DNA from: Flavobacterium difficile | Lineage (GTDB): Bacteria; Bacteroidota; Bacteroidia; Flavobacteriales; Flavobacteriaceae | DNA length: 64,000 bases | Direction: 5' to 3' | NCBI RefSeq assembly: GCF_011392115.1 | Contig: NZ_JAAJBT010000005.1 | Coordinates: forward strand, 124,001-188,000 | Shown: in pieces, positions 36,476 to 45,070 of the stretch | Position numbering within the stretch: position 1 is the first letter of the stretch | How the letters are laid out: each line of letters begins with the position of its first letter | Program-made: the position numbers and the translations under genes | Notes under the pieces: generated by a model | Database searches by the model: none | Told to the model about the DNA's origin: nothing | Seen by the model: the letters and a program-made list of their open reading frames with translations, nothing else

Positions 36476-36859
36476 ATGGAAAAGAAAATTGTATTAGCAG
36501 CATGTTTACTTGGGTTTTTAGCGATAATTTTTGGCGCATTTGGTGCGCACGCATTAAAAAAAACACTTACACCAGAACAATTAACTTCTTTTGAAACAGG
36601 AGTCAAATACCAAATGTATCATGCCTTGTTTTTACTGTTTATAGGAATGTCTCAAATGATACATGCTAAAGAAAAAGCCGTATTGTTTTTTTTGGTTTTA
36701 ATAGGCGTATTCTTTTTTTCTGGATCCATTTATATATTAACTACAAGCGCCATAACTGGAATAAAATCTAAAGTATTCGGACCGATAACACCAATTGGCG
36801 GTTTGTTTCTCATCTTATCCTGGGGATACTTATTTTATGCAATTTTGACGAAAAAGTAA
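36476..36859 (+). CDS. DUF423 membrane protein
   Basis: 127 aa with four predicted helices. The family signature GAFGAHALKKTLTPEQLTSFETG is near residues 20-42, followed by YQMYHALFLLFIG. Homologues (YgdD/TMEM256-like) are widespread and of unknown function. It precedes pckA by 72 bases; pckA has its own promoter-like boxes. Confidence 0.88.
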   Translation: MEKKIVLAACLLGFLAIIFGAFGAHALKKTLTPEQLTSFETGVKYQMYHALFLLFIGMSQMIHAKEKAVLFFLVLIGVFFFSGSIYILTTSAITGIKSKVFGPITPIGGLFLILSWGYLFYAILTKK

Positions 36860-36868
36860 CAGAAATCG

Positions 36869-36897
36869 TAATTTTGTCAAATTATTGTTTAATTTTG
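36869..36897 (+). promoter_or_regulatory. Two -7-type boxes upstream of pckA
   Basis: TAATTTTG occurs at 36869-36876 and again at 36890-36897 (TAnnTTTG), 21 bases apart. The downstream copy is 34 bases before the pckA ATG. Confidence 0.4.
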
Positions 36898-36931
36898 CAC
36901 TTTAAATAAAAGCAACATAACTTATTATTTT

Positions 36932-38557
36932 ATGGATACATACGCTCAATCTACGAAAACGATTTCGTTAGAAAAATATGGAATCAAAAATGTTAAAGAA
37001 ATCGTTTACAATCCGTCATACGATTTACTATATAACGAAGAGTTAAGCAACAACCTACAAGGCTTTGAAAGAGGTCAATTAACTGAACTTGGTGCAGTTA
37101 ATGTTATGACTGGTGAATTTACTGGTCGTTCTCCTAAAGATAAATATATTGTTAAAGATACTACAACAGAAAACACAATTTGGTGGAATTCTGAAAAAGC
37201 AGTTAACGACAACAAACCTATCTCAACAGATACTTGGAATGCTTTAAAAGAAACTACAGTCACACAATTATCTGAAAAAAGATTATTTGTAGTTGATGCT
37301 TTTTGTGGTGCTAACGAAAATACACGTTTAAAAGTGCGCTTCATCATGGAAGTTGCTTGGCAAGCTCATTTTGTAACGAACATGTTTATCCGTCCAACAG
37401 CTGAAGAACTAGCAAATTTTGGCGAACCAGATTTCGTTGTAATGAACGGTTCAAAAACTTCTTTTAAAGATTACGCTGCTCATAATTTAAATTCTGAAGT
37501 ATATATAGCCTTCAATTTAACAGAAAAAATTCAGTTAATTGGTGGTACTTGGTATGGTGGAGAAATGAAAAAAGGGTTATTCGCCTTAATGAATTACTAT
37601 TTACCTTTACAAGGAATATCATCTATGCACTGTTCGGCTAATAAAGGGAAAGATGGTGATGTAGCTGTTTTCTTCGGATTATCAGGAACAGGAAAAACCA
37701 CTTTATCAACTGATCCGAAACGTGAATTAATCGGTGACGATGAGCACGGTTGGGATAATGATGGCGTTTTCAATTTCGAAGGCGGATGTTATGCTAAAAC
37801 TATCGATTTAAGCGCAGCCAACGAACCAGATATTTTCAATGCGATTCGTAAAGATGCTTTATTAGAAAACGTTACGGTTGATGCTAATGGAAAAATCGAT
37901 TTTAAAGACGGTTCAGTAACACAAAATACTCGTGTTTCTTACCCAATTTATCATATTGACAATATTGTTAAACCGGTTTCCAAAGCAGGTCACGCGAACA
38001 AAGTTATCTTCTTAACAGCTGACGCTTTCGGAGTAATGCCTCCAGTATCTAAATTAACTCCAGAGCAAACTAAATATTATTTCTTATCGGGTTTTACAGC
38101 TAAATTAGCGGGAACAGAAAGAGGTGTTACACAACCCGAACCAACGTTCTCAGCTTGTTTTGGAAAAGCATTTTTAACTTTACACCCAACAAAATATGGT
38201 GAAGAGTTAGTGAAGAAAATAGAAGAACATAAGGCCACTGCTTATATGGTTAACACAGGTTGGAATGGAACTGGAAAGCGTATTTCTATTAAAGATACAC
38301 GTGCTATTATCGATGCGATTTTAGATGGTTCTATTGAAAATGCTGAAACTACTGTAGTACCAACATTCAATTTTGTAGTTCCTACTACTTTAAATAATGT
38401 TGACTCCAATATTTTAGATCCAAGAAATACCTATGCAGATCCTTCTGAGTGGACTGCTAAAGCAGAAGATTTAGCAGGAAGATTCATCAAGAACTTTGTT
38501 CAATATACAGACAATGAAGAAGGTGCTGCTTTAGTAAATGCAGGTCCGAAATTATAA
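36932..38557 (+). CDS. pckA: Phosphoenolpyruvate carboxykinase (ATP)
   Basis: 541 aa, usual length. It converts oxaloacetate + ATP to PEP + CO2, the gateway of gluconeogenesis. The PEPCK Walker [13 protein letters not shown] starts at residue 249. The kinase-2-like [24 protein letters not shown] follows, plus [14 protein letters not shown] and [10 protein letters not shown]. The N-terminus carries [15 protein letters not shown] strong terminator follows. Confidence 0.97.
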   Translation: MDTYAQSTKTISLEKYGIKNVKEIVYNPSYDLLYNEELSNNLQGFERGQLTELGAVNVMTGEFTGRSPKDKYIVKDTTTENTIWWNSEKAVNDNKPISTDTWNALKETTVTQLSEKRLFVVDAFCGANENTRLKVRFIMEVAWQAHFVTNMFIRPTAEELANFGEPDFVVMNGSKTSFKDYAAHNLNSEVYIAFNLTEKIQLIGGTWYGGEMKKGLFALMNYYLPLQGISSMHCSANKGKDGDVAVFFGLSGTGKTTLSTDPKRELIGDDEHGWDNDGVFNFEGGCYAKTIDLSAANEPDIFNAIRKDALLENVTVDANGKIDFKDGSVTQNTRVSYPIYHIDNIVKPVSKAGHANKVIFLTADAFGVMPPVSKLTPEQTKYYFLSGFTAKLAGTERGVTQPEPTFSACFGKAFLTLHPTKYGEELVKKIEEHKATAYMVNTGWNGTGKRISIKDTRAIIDAILDGSIENAETTVVPTFNFVVPTTLNNVDSNILDPRNTYADPSEWTAKAEDLAGRFIKNFVQYTDNEEGAALVNAGPKL

Positions 38558-38583
38558 GAATAAAACCACCAAAATACTACTTC

Positions 38584-38618
38584 AAAAACGCCTTGACTAT
38601 TTCAAGGTGTTTTTTTTG
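38584..38618 (+). terminator. Intrinsic terminator of pckA
   Basis: aaaaacgccttga (38584-38596) pairs with tcaaggtgttttt (38602-38614, one G-U), then T-run. Confidence 0.8.
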
Positions 38619-38633
38619 TAATCAATTGATACA

Positions 38634-38667
38634 TGTACAAAAAAAAGCGCTCATTTCTGAACGCTTG
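38634..38667 (-). terminator. Intrinsic terminator of HemD-like gene
   Basis: On the minus strand AAGCGTTC pairs with GAGCGCTT (one G-U), followed by TTTTTTT. Confidence 0.7.
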
Positions 38668-38693
38668 ATCATTTTAAACTGAGCTAAAAGCAA

Positions 38694-39452
38694 TTATTTG
38701 CCTTTATTAACCTCAGCTACATATTTTTCTAAGGCACCTGTCATTGATGGTGTCCCAGGCGCTGGCGCCATGATATCGACTCTTAAACCGTGCTCCAAGG
38801 CTTCTTTTTGAGTGGTTGAACCAAATACAGCTATTCGCGTATTATTTTGTTCAAAATTCGGGAAATTCTTAAATAACGACTTAATCCCAGTTGGACTAAA
38901 AAACGCCAATACATCATAGTAAACGTCTTTTAAATCGGTTAAATCACTCATAACCGTTTTGTAGAAAATTCCTTGTTTCCAATCTACTTTTAAACCATCA
39001 AGTGTTTGTGGCACATCATGATTCAATTGATCTGTATTTGGCAATAAAAACTTCTCGTCTTTATATTTTTTAATAAGCGGTGCTAAATCGGCGAAATCTT
39101 TCTGACCTACATAAATTTTACGTTTTCTGTACACCACATATTTTTGCAAATAAAATGCAACAGCTTCAGATTGACAAAAATATTTTAAATCCTCAGGAAT
39201 TTTATATCTCATTTCTTCTGCTACTCTGAAAAAATGGTCTACTGAGTTTTTACTAGTAAATATAATTGCAGTAAAATTATTTAAATCGATTTTCTGAACC
39301 CTAACTTCTTTTGCCGAAACGCCTTCTACATGAATAAAAGGCCTAAAATCAATTTTTACCTTAAATTTATTTTGCAGATCATAATAGGGAGAATTCTCCA
39401 CTTTCGGTTCTGGTTGAGAAACCAAAATCGTTTTTACTTTCAAATTTGACAT
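38694..39452 (-). CDS. Uroporphyrinogen-III synthase-like protein (second HemD-type)
   Basis: 252 aa from the ATG at 39452 (MSNLKVKTILVSQPEP); an upstream TTG adds only three residues. HemD-fold markers are AIIFTSKNSVDHFF (about 60-73) and DVLAFFSPTGIKSLFK (about 180-195). A true hemD lies in the heme operon at 60484. This gene is instead paired with DUF4271 13 bases upstream and away from heme genes. It may be a second synthase or, more likely, a HemD-fold protein with another job. Sequence supports the fold, not the reaction. Confidence 0.72.
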   Translation of the reverse strand: MSNLKVKTILVSQPEPKVENSPYYDLQNKFKVKIDFRPFIHVEGVSAKEVRVQKIDLNNFTAIIFTSKNSVDHFFRVAEEMRYKIPEDLKYFCQSEAVAFYLQKYVVYRKRKIYVGQKDFADLAPLIKKYKDEKFLLPNTDQLNHDVPQTLDGLKVDWKQGIFYKTVMSDLTDLKDVYYDVLAFFSPTGIKSLFKNFPNFEQNNTRIAVFGSTTQKEALEHGLRVDIMAPAPGTPSMTGALEKYVAEVNKGK

Positions 39453-39465
39453 ATCTAACAAATTC

Positions 39466-40131
39466 CTAATTTTTCGTTACCCAATAATACATGAAATAAT
39501 ACGGTGCTATTTCAAGCGTGCAAAGATACAAAATAAAATAAAACAATTTACCTATGATTATCTTTTGATAAGTTTTTACTAAAAAATAATAGGTAAACAC
39601 ATTGTAAAGTAAGAAAATACACAGAATAACATAAAAAACTTCTTTAATTGGAGTCGAATTATAATACAAAACAATGTTAACTGGTAGTAAAATGAATCCT
39701 AAAAAAGCTCGGTAATTGGTTTTTATCAAATTAAATTGATCGACCATACTTTCAGAATCAATGGCAGTTCCTACAATTTTTTCAATTAAAAATTTCGAAA
39801 GTATAAACACAAAAAGAAAGGTAACAATTTGAATGTAGGTAATGTAATTATCTGTTTTTGTGTAATTAAAAAAGCTTAAAAGCAGTAAAATGAAAAATGA
39901 AAACGATATTAACTGTATGATAAACATGGAAATTGTAAACCAGTTTAATAAGTTATTGGTGTCTTTGTAAACTTTGTTGTATTTGTCTGAATAACCTAAT
40001 TTTATAAACTCGTTAAATCGAACAGAAAAAATAGATTTATTAAGCGCAATGATTGCAATGGCTAACACAAATAAAACTGTGGCCCAATCTTTATTTACTA
40101 AAATTCGTTCTGATAATTGCATCATATTCAT
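39466..40131 (-). CDS. DUF4271 membrane protein
   Basis: 221 aa with about six transmembrane helices (first at about 18-32, others at 60-90, 93-115, 140-160, 165-185 and 195-212). The family is known mainly from Bacteroidetes and its function is unknown. It is transcribed together with the HemD-like gene and is divergent from the glycosyltransferase across 99 bases. Confidence 0.78.
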   Translation of the reverse strand: MNMMQLSERILVNKDWATVLFVLAIAIIALNKSIFSVRFNEFIKLGYSDKYNKVYKDTNNLLNWFTISMFIIQLISFSFFILLLLSFFNYTKTDNYITYIQIVTFLFVFILSKFLIEKIVGTAIDSESMVDQFNLIKTNYRAFLGFILLPVNIVLYYNSTPIKEVFYVILCIFLLYNVFTYYFLVKTYQKIIIGKLFYFILYLCTLEIAPYYFMYYWVTKN

Positions 40132-40204
40132 AACGCAAAAGTAACAAAAAAAACAACTATGAATTAATTATAATATTATTAAGACATTAAATCTAAAAAA
40201 ATCT

Positions 40205-40212
40205 TAATTTTG
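40205..40212 (+). promoter_or_regulatory. -7 box of glycosyltransferase-pyrC operon
   Basis: TAATTTTG (TAnnTTTG) 18 bases before the ATG at 40231. Confidence 0.4.
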
Positions 40213-40230
40213 CAACGAAAATAAAATCAC

Positions 40231-40953
40231 ATGTCAGCAGGAATAGTAATTATACCTACCTATAACGAAATTGAAAACATTGAACGAATTGTTCATGCTG
40301 TTTTTCAATTGGCCTCAAACTTTCACGTATTAATTGTCGATGATAATTCACCTGACGGAACTTCTCAGAAAGTAGTCGAATTACAACAACAATATGCGGG
40401 AAAATTATTTTTAGAAGTACGCACAAAAAAATCTGGGTTAGGTACTGCTTATGTGCATGGTTTTCAATGGGCTTTGTCTCATAAGTATGAATATATTTAT
40501 GAAATGGATGCTGATTTTTCTCACAATCCTAACGATTTAGAAAAACTATATTTAGCGTGTCAAAACGGCGCAGATGTAGCAATTGGTTCGAGATATTCAA
40601 AAGGTGTAAATGTAGTAAACTGGCCGTTAAACAGAGTTTTAATGTCTTATTTTGCTTCAGTATATGTGAAATTTATCACGGGAATGCAAATTCATGATGC
40701 CACAGCTGGATTTATTTGTTACAAGAAAAATGTTTTAGAAACCATAAATATTGATAAAATAAAATTTGTGGGTTATGCCTTTCAAATTGAAATGAAATAC
40801 CGAGCTTTTGTACACAAATTTAAAATTGAAGAAGTACCAATTATTTTTACCGACAGAACTTTAGGTGAATCTAAAATGAGTGGCGCCATTATCAGAGAAG
40901 CAGTTGTTGGTGTAATTATGTTACGAATTAGAAAAATATTTAACAAACTATAA
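40231..40953 (+). CDS. Polyprenol monophosphomannose synthase-type glycosyltransferase (GT2)
   Basis: 240 aa, GT-A fold. IIPTYNEIENIERIV (7-21), the first Asp motif VDDNSPDGT (36-44), EMDADFSHNP (about 90) and the acceptor region IGSRYSKGVN are those of soluble dolichol-phosphate-mannose-synthase-like enzymes. It moves a sugar from GDP-mannose (or another NDP-sugar) to a polyprenyl phosphate on the cytosolic face. It has no C-terminal membrane helices. Its TAA is followed directly by the dihydroorotase ATG. Confidence 0.9.
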   Translation: MSAGIVIIPTYNEIENIERIVHAVFQLASNFHVLIVDDNSPDGTSQKVVELQQQYAGKLFLEVRTKKSGLGTAYVHGFQWALSHKYEYIYEMDADFSHNPNDLEKLYLACQNGADVAIGSRYSKGVNVVNWPLNRVLMSYFASVYVKFITGMQIHDATAGFICYKKNVLETINIDKIKFVGYAFQIEMKYRAFVHKFKIEEVPIIFTDRTLGESKMSGAIIREAVVGVIMLRIRKIFNKL

Positions 40954-42297
40954 ATGAGCACATTTTTAATTAAAAATGCAAGAATTGTAAATGAAGGAAA
41001 AATCTTTGAAGGAGATGTATTAATTGAAAATGAAAGAATAAGTCAGATTGCGGAAAGCATAAGCCCTAAAACTTCAAACTGTGTTATTATTGATGCAGAA
41101 GGTAGTTTTTTATTGCCTGGAGTGATTGACGATCAAGTACATTTTAGAGAACCTGGCTTAACCCACAAAGGTACTATTTCTTCAGAAAGTAAAGCCGCAG
41201 TTGCGGGTGGAATTACTTCATTTATTGAACAACCTAACACCGTTCCAAATGCCATTACGCAAGAGTTATTAGAAGACAAATATGTAATTGCATCCCAAAC
41301 ATCGCATGCGAATTATTCGTTTATGATGGGCGGAACAAATGATAATTTAGAAGAAATTTTAAAAACCAATCCTAAAAATGTAGCTGGAATTAAATTGTTT
41401 TTAGGCTCTTCAACTGGAAACATGTTAGTTGATAATCCGGAATCGCTAGAAAAAATATTTTCTTCAACCAAAATGTTAATTGCGGTTCATTGTGAAGACG
41501 AAGCGACAATTAAAGCGAATTTAGAAAAATATACTGAAGAATTTGGCGAAGACATTCCGGTTAACAAACACCATTTAATTCGAAGTGAAGAAGCTTGTTA
41601 TTTATCTTCATCAAAAGCAATTGAATTGGCGAAAAAAACAGGAGCCCGTTTGCACATTTTCCATGTTTCTACTGCTAAAGAAACTGAATTATTTACGAAT
41701 AAAATACCTTTAGAAGAGAAAAAAATTACAGCAGAAGTTTGCATTCATCATTTATGGTTTACGGAAAAAGATTACGATACAAGAGGGAATTTAATCAAAT
41801 GGAATCCAGCTGTTAAAACACAAAACGACCAAGATGGCTTATGGAAAGCTTTGCTTGACGACAGAATCGACGTAATTGCAACAGATCACGCTCCACATAC
41901 TTTAGAAGAAAAACAAAAGAAATATACTAGTTGTCCAAGTGGTGGTCCGTTAGTACAACATGCCCTAGTAGCCATGATGGAAGCCTATGTTAAAGGCAAA
42001 ATTTCTGTAGAAAAGATTGTAGAAAAAATGTGTCATAATCCAGCTAAACTATTCAAAATAGAGAATCGTGGTTTCATAAAAGAAGGTTATTATGCAGATT
42101 TAGTTCTAGTAAATCCGCACATGCCTTGGAATGTGAAAAAAGAAAACATTATTGCTAAATGTGGCTGGTCGCCATTTGAAGGCATCAACTTTAAATCGAG
42201 AATTACACATACTTTCGTGAATGGAAAACTAGCATACGCTAACGGAAAAGTAAAAGATGTAATTGCAGGACAACGATTAACGTTTAACAGAGAATAA
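40954..42297 (+). CDS. pyrC: Dihydroorotase
   Basis: 447 aa of the amidohydrolase superfamily, closing carbamoyl-aspartate to dihydroorotate in pyrimidine synthesis. GVIDDQVHFREPGLTHKGT (57-75) is the first metal site, but the usual DxHxH reads Asp-x-Gln-x-His. GIKLFLGSSTGNMLVD holds the lysine to be carboxylated. IAVHCEDE, IFHVSTA and ATDHAPHT give the remaining ligands and catalytic Asp. It is fused into an operon with the glycosyltransferase (no gap) and the DUF4296 lipoprotein (one-base gap). Confidence 0.88.
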   Translation: MSTFLIKNARIVNEGKIFEGDVLIENERISQIAESISPKTSNCVIIDAEGSFLLPGVIDDQVHFREPGLTHKGTISSESKAAVAGGITSFIEQPNTVPNAITQELLEDKYVIASQTSHANYSFMMGGTNDNLEEILKTNPKNVAGIKLFLGSSTGNMLVDNPESLEKIFSSTKMLIAVHCEDEATIKANLEKYTEEFGEDIPVNKHHLIRSEEACYLSSSKAIELAKKTGARLHIFHVSTAKETELFTNKIPLEEKKITAEVCIHHLWFTEKDYDTRGNLIKWNPAVKTQNDQDGLWKALLDDRIDVIATDHAPHTLEEKQKKYTSCPSGGPLVQHALVAMMEAYVKGKISVEKIVEKMCHNPAKLFKIENRGFIKEGYYADLVLVNPHMPWNVKKENIIAKCGWSPFEGINFKSRITHTFVNGKLAYANGKVKDVIAGQRLTFNRE

Positions 42298-42298
42298 A

Positions 42299-42643
42299 AT
42301 GAAAAAAATCATTTATCTAAGTTTAGTGTTGGGAACTTTTGCTTGTAGCGATAATCCAGTAAAAAAACCAAAAATAGTATTGGATGAAGAAACTATGGAG
42401 AATATTTTATTTGATGTAGCTATATTACAAGCAGCAAAAGCTAATTCTCCAGAAGTTTTAACCAACAACAATATCGATTCAAAAGATTTCATCTATAAAA
42501 AATATAAAATCGACAGCGCTACTTATCATCAAAACAACAGATATTATGCTGGAAACGTACGAAAACACAAGCATATGCATAAAAGAATTTTAGAAAGAAT
42601 AGAAACACTTTCTAAAAAATCTCAACCCAATAATAAGAAATAA
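42299..42643 (+). CDS. DUF4296 lipoprotein
   Basis: 114 aa. The signal peptide with lipobox LGTFACSD puts the lipidated Cys at residue 16. The DUF4296 core follows (DEETMENILFDVAILQAAKAN, DSKDFIYKKYKIDSATYHQNNRYYAGN). It is a small helical periplasmic or outer-membrane lipoprotein of unknown function, last gene of the operon before a strong terminator. Confidence 0.85.
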   Translation: MKKIIYLSLVLGTFACSDNPVKKPKIVLDEETMENILFDVAILQAAKANSPEVLTNNNIDSKDFIYKKYKIDSATYHQNNRYYAGNVRKHKHMHKRILERIETLSKKSQPNNKK

Positions 42644-42681
42644 AAAAAGCCCCAAAATTTATAATTTGGGGCTTTTTTTTA
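42643..42681. terminator. Bidirectional intrinsic terminator
   Basis: aaaaaaagccccaaaatt pairs with the complementary arm ending ggggcttttttt, around a short AT loop. Between converging genes. Confidence 0.88.
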
Positions 42682-42684
42682 CGA

Positions 42685-43461
42685 TTAAACTAACTGAGTT
42701 GTAATGGCTTTATCTATTGCGTTCCATAACTCAATTCTCATTTGTAAAGAATCATGTGCTACTTGCTTTACTTCTGCCCATTTTTTTGGCGAATCTCCAC
42801 ATAATTCTTCTATCATTTTCATAGCCATTGGTCCGTGTTCATCAGCGTCTAATTCGATATGTCTTTCAAAATAATAAATTAGTTTTGATAAATTCACATC
42901 TGGGAAATTCACTTGAAAATTTCTTAGAATTTCTGTAAACATATTCGGAATTAAATCTTCTCTTCCAAAAGTAAATGCCGAAGCTATTTTATGCGGTTCT
43001 CCTTCTTCTACAATCGTGAAAGTGTAAGTTAAGAAAGCTTTTACTTCTTCTGGTAATTTTGAAGCTTTAATAGAAACGAAAATATTCTTAGTTTTTTCAA
43101 CATTCGCTAAAAATTCAAAGATATGATCGGTACTCGCACCACATTCTTGCATCGCATCGATATACATTTCGAAATGACTTTGTCTTTTCCCATCGAAAGA
43201 AATATCGGTTTCTTCTGCTACAACAATTTCATTAATTAAATATCTAATTTCAGGATTACCAATAGGTTTCCATGGGATTGATACTGATGTTAAATGAATT
43301 TGTAAACCTTTTAACAAAGACATAAAATCCCAAACAGCAAAAACATGATATTCTAGAAAGGTGTGCAATTCTTCAACAGAAGTCACATTCTTGTATAGTG
43401 AATGGTTTAATAATTCTTGTTTATGATGTTCAATACTTTTTTTAACTTCTTGTGTGTTCAT
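42685..43461 (-). CDS. DUF3050 protein (heme-oxygenase-like fold)
   Basis: 258 aa, all-helical. The family's conserved parts are FLEYHVFAVWDFMSLLKGLQ, EIRYLINEIVVAEETD and FERHIELDADEHGPMA. The His/Glu/Asp-rich helices resemble heme-oxygenase-like diiron or cofactor-free enzymes. The reaction is unknown. It is a monocistronic unit divergent from nothing close, with a terminator on the left. Confidence 0.85.
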   Translation of the reverse strand: MNTQEVKKSIEHHKQELLNHSLYKNVTSVEELHTFLEYHVFAVWDFMSLLKGLQIHLTSVSIPWKPIGNPEIRYLINEIVVAEETDISFDGKRQSHFEMYIDAMQECGASTDHIFEFLANVEKTKNIFVSIKASKLPEEVKAFLTYTFTIVEEGEPHKIASAFTFGREDLIPNMFTEILRNFQVNFPDVNLSKLIYYFERHIELDADEHGPMAMKMIEELCGDSPKKWAEVKQVAHDSLQMRIELWNAIDKAITTQLV

Positions 43462-43519
43462 CGTACTAAAATTTATATATTTTTATTTACGTAATTTTGG
43501 ACAATATAGTTTAACAAAA

Positions 43520-43553
43520 ATAAAAATGCTTCCCTCAAAAGAGAAGCATTTTA
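43520..43553 (-). terminator. Intrinsic terminator of glutaryl-CoA dehydrogenase gene
   Basis: aaaatgcttc (43523-43532) pairs with gaagcatttt (43543-43552); T/A-rich flanks. Confidence 0.7.
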
Positions 43554-43576
43554 TATCAATTTTATCTATTGTTTAA

Positions 43577-44755
43577 TTATTTAAATGCTGGGAATCCAGT
43601 AACGTCCATTCCTGTAATTAATAAGTGAATGTCGTGAGTTCCTTCGTAAGTTACTACAGATTCTAAATTCATCATATGACGCATGATTGAATATTCACCT
43701 GTAATTCCCATTCCGCCTAACATTTGACGTGCATCACGAGCAATTGTTAAAGCCATATCTACGTTATTTCTTTTGGCCATAGAAATTTGAGCTGTTGTAG
43801 CTCTACCTTCGTTTCTTAGCACGCCTAATCTCCAAGTTAACAATTGTGCTTTTGTGATTTCAGTAATCATTTCAGCCAATTTTTTTTGTTGTAATTGTGT
43901 CGCACCGATTGGTTTATCGAATTGAATTCTTTCTTTAGAATATCTTAAAGCCGTATCGTAACAATCCATAGCTGCACCAATAGCGCCCCAAGCAATTCCG
44001 TAACGTGCTGAATCTAAACATCCAAGTGGCGCCCCTAATCCAGATTTGTTTGGCAATAAATTTTCTTTAGGTACTTTTACATTATCAAAAATAAGTTCAC
44101 CAGTTGCGGATGCACGTAACGACCATTTATTATGAGTTTCTGGAGTGGTAAAACCTTCCATACCTCTTTCAACGATTAAACCGTGAATTCTTCCTTCTTC
44201 ATTTTTGGCCCAAACTACTGCGATATCTGCAAACGGCGCATTTGAAATCCACATTTTTGCACCATTTAAAAGATAATGATCGCCCATATCTTTAAAATTA
44301 GATGTCATTCCTCCTGGGTTCGATCCGTGGTCTGGCTCTGTTAAACCGAAACAACCAATCCATTCACCTGTTGCTAATTTTGGCAAATATTTCATGCGTT
44401 GTGCTTCGTTTCCGTATTTCCAAATTGGATACATTACTAAAGAAGATTGCACTGAAGATGTAGAACGCACACCAGAATCACCTCTTTCAATTTCTTGCAT
44501 AATTAATCCATAAGAAATTTGATCTAAACCTGCACCACCATATTCAACTGGGATATATGGACCAAAACCACCAATTTCACCTAAACCTTTTACAATTTGC
44601 TTAGGAAATTCGGCACGTTGTGCGAAATCTTCAATAATTGGAGAAACTTCTTTTTTTACCCAAGCTCTTGCAGCATCACGTACTAATTTATGCTCATCTG
44701 ATAATAAATCGTCTAACAGATAGTAGTCTGGCGATTGAAATAAATCTGGTTTCAT
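43577..44755 (-). CDS. gcdH: Acyl-CoA dehydrogenase, probably glutaryl-CoA dehydrogenase
   Basis: 392 aa. The flavin site includes CFGLTEPDHGSNPGGM (about 135-150) and MWISNAPFADI. The C-terminal half has QMLGGMGITGEYSIMRHMMNLE. The catalytic base is Glu371 in TYEGTHDIH, the position and context typical of glutaryl-CoA dehydrogenases, which oxidise and decarboxylate glutaryl-CoA to crotonyl-CoA in lysine/tryptophan breakdown. The enoyl-CoA hydratase at 53.3 kb and the saccharopine dehydrogenase at 35 kb could feed or follow the same route, but they are not linked. Confidence 0.85.
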   Translation of the reverse strand: MKPDLFQSPDYYLLDDLLSDEHKLVRDAARAWVKKEVSPIIEDFAQRAEFPKQIVKGLGEIGGFGPYIPVEYGGAGLDQISYGLIMQEIERGDSGVRSTSSVQSSLVMYPIWKYGNEAQRMKYLPKLATGEWIGCFGLTEPDHGSNPGGMTSNFKDMGDHYLLNGAKMWISNAPFADIAVVWAKNEEGRIHGLIVERGMEGFTTPETHNKWSLRASATGELIFDNVKVPKENLLPNKSGLGAPLGCLDSARYGIAWGAIGAAMDCYDTALRYSKERIQFDKPIGATQLQQKKLAEMITEITKAQLLTWRLGVLRNEGRATTAQISMAKRNNVDMALTIARDARQMLGGMGITGEYSIMRHMMNLESVVTYEGTHDIHLLITGMDVTGFPAFK

Positions 44756-45070
44756 ATCTTGTAATTTATGGTTGTTGTTTTAAGAAATAAATTTAAAATG
44801 CAAAAGTAATTATTTTTTAACAAAAGTAAATTGAATTGTTAGTTTTATTAGAAAACAAACGTTAAAAAACAACTCATTAACTTTAATTTAATTCAAAACC
44901 TTACTCGCAAAACAATACCATGCTTCTAAAATTATAGGAATTTTTAAATTTTTAAATTCTAACTGATAATTTTAACCATAAAACAGCACTTAATTCAATC
45001 AAATTATTTAAAAAAATTACCAAAAGAACAAACATATTTTATTTATTTTTGATTTAAAAAACTAAAAAAT
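44756..45070. other. Intergenic region between gcdH and C39 ABC exporter
   Basis: 315 AT-rich bases between divergent genes. On the minus strand TACTTTTG occurs twice (44801-44808 and 44821-44828), 20 bases apart, as candidate -7 boxes for gcdH. The longest ATG-started plus frame here is 13 codons (44768). I found no leader peptide with a Gly-Gly motif, RNA gene or terminator. Confidence 0.5.
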
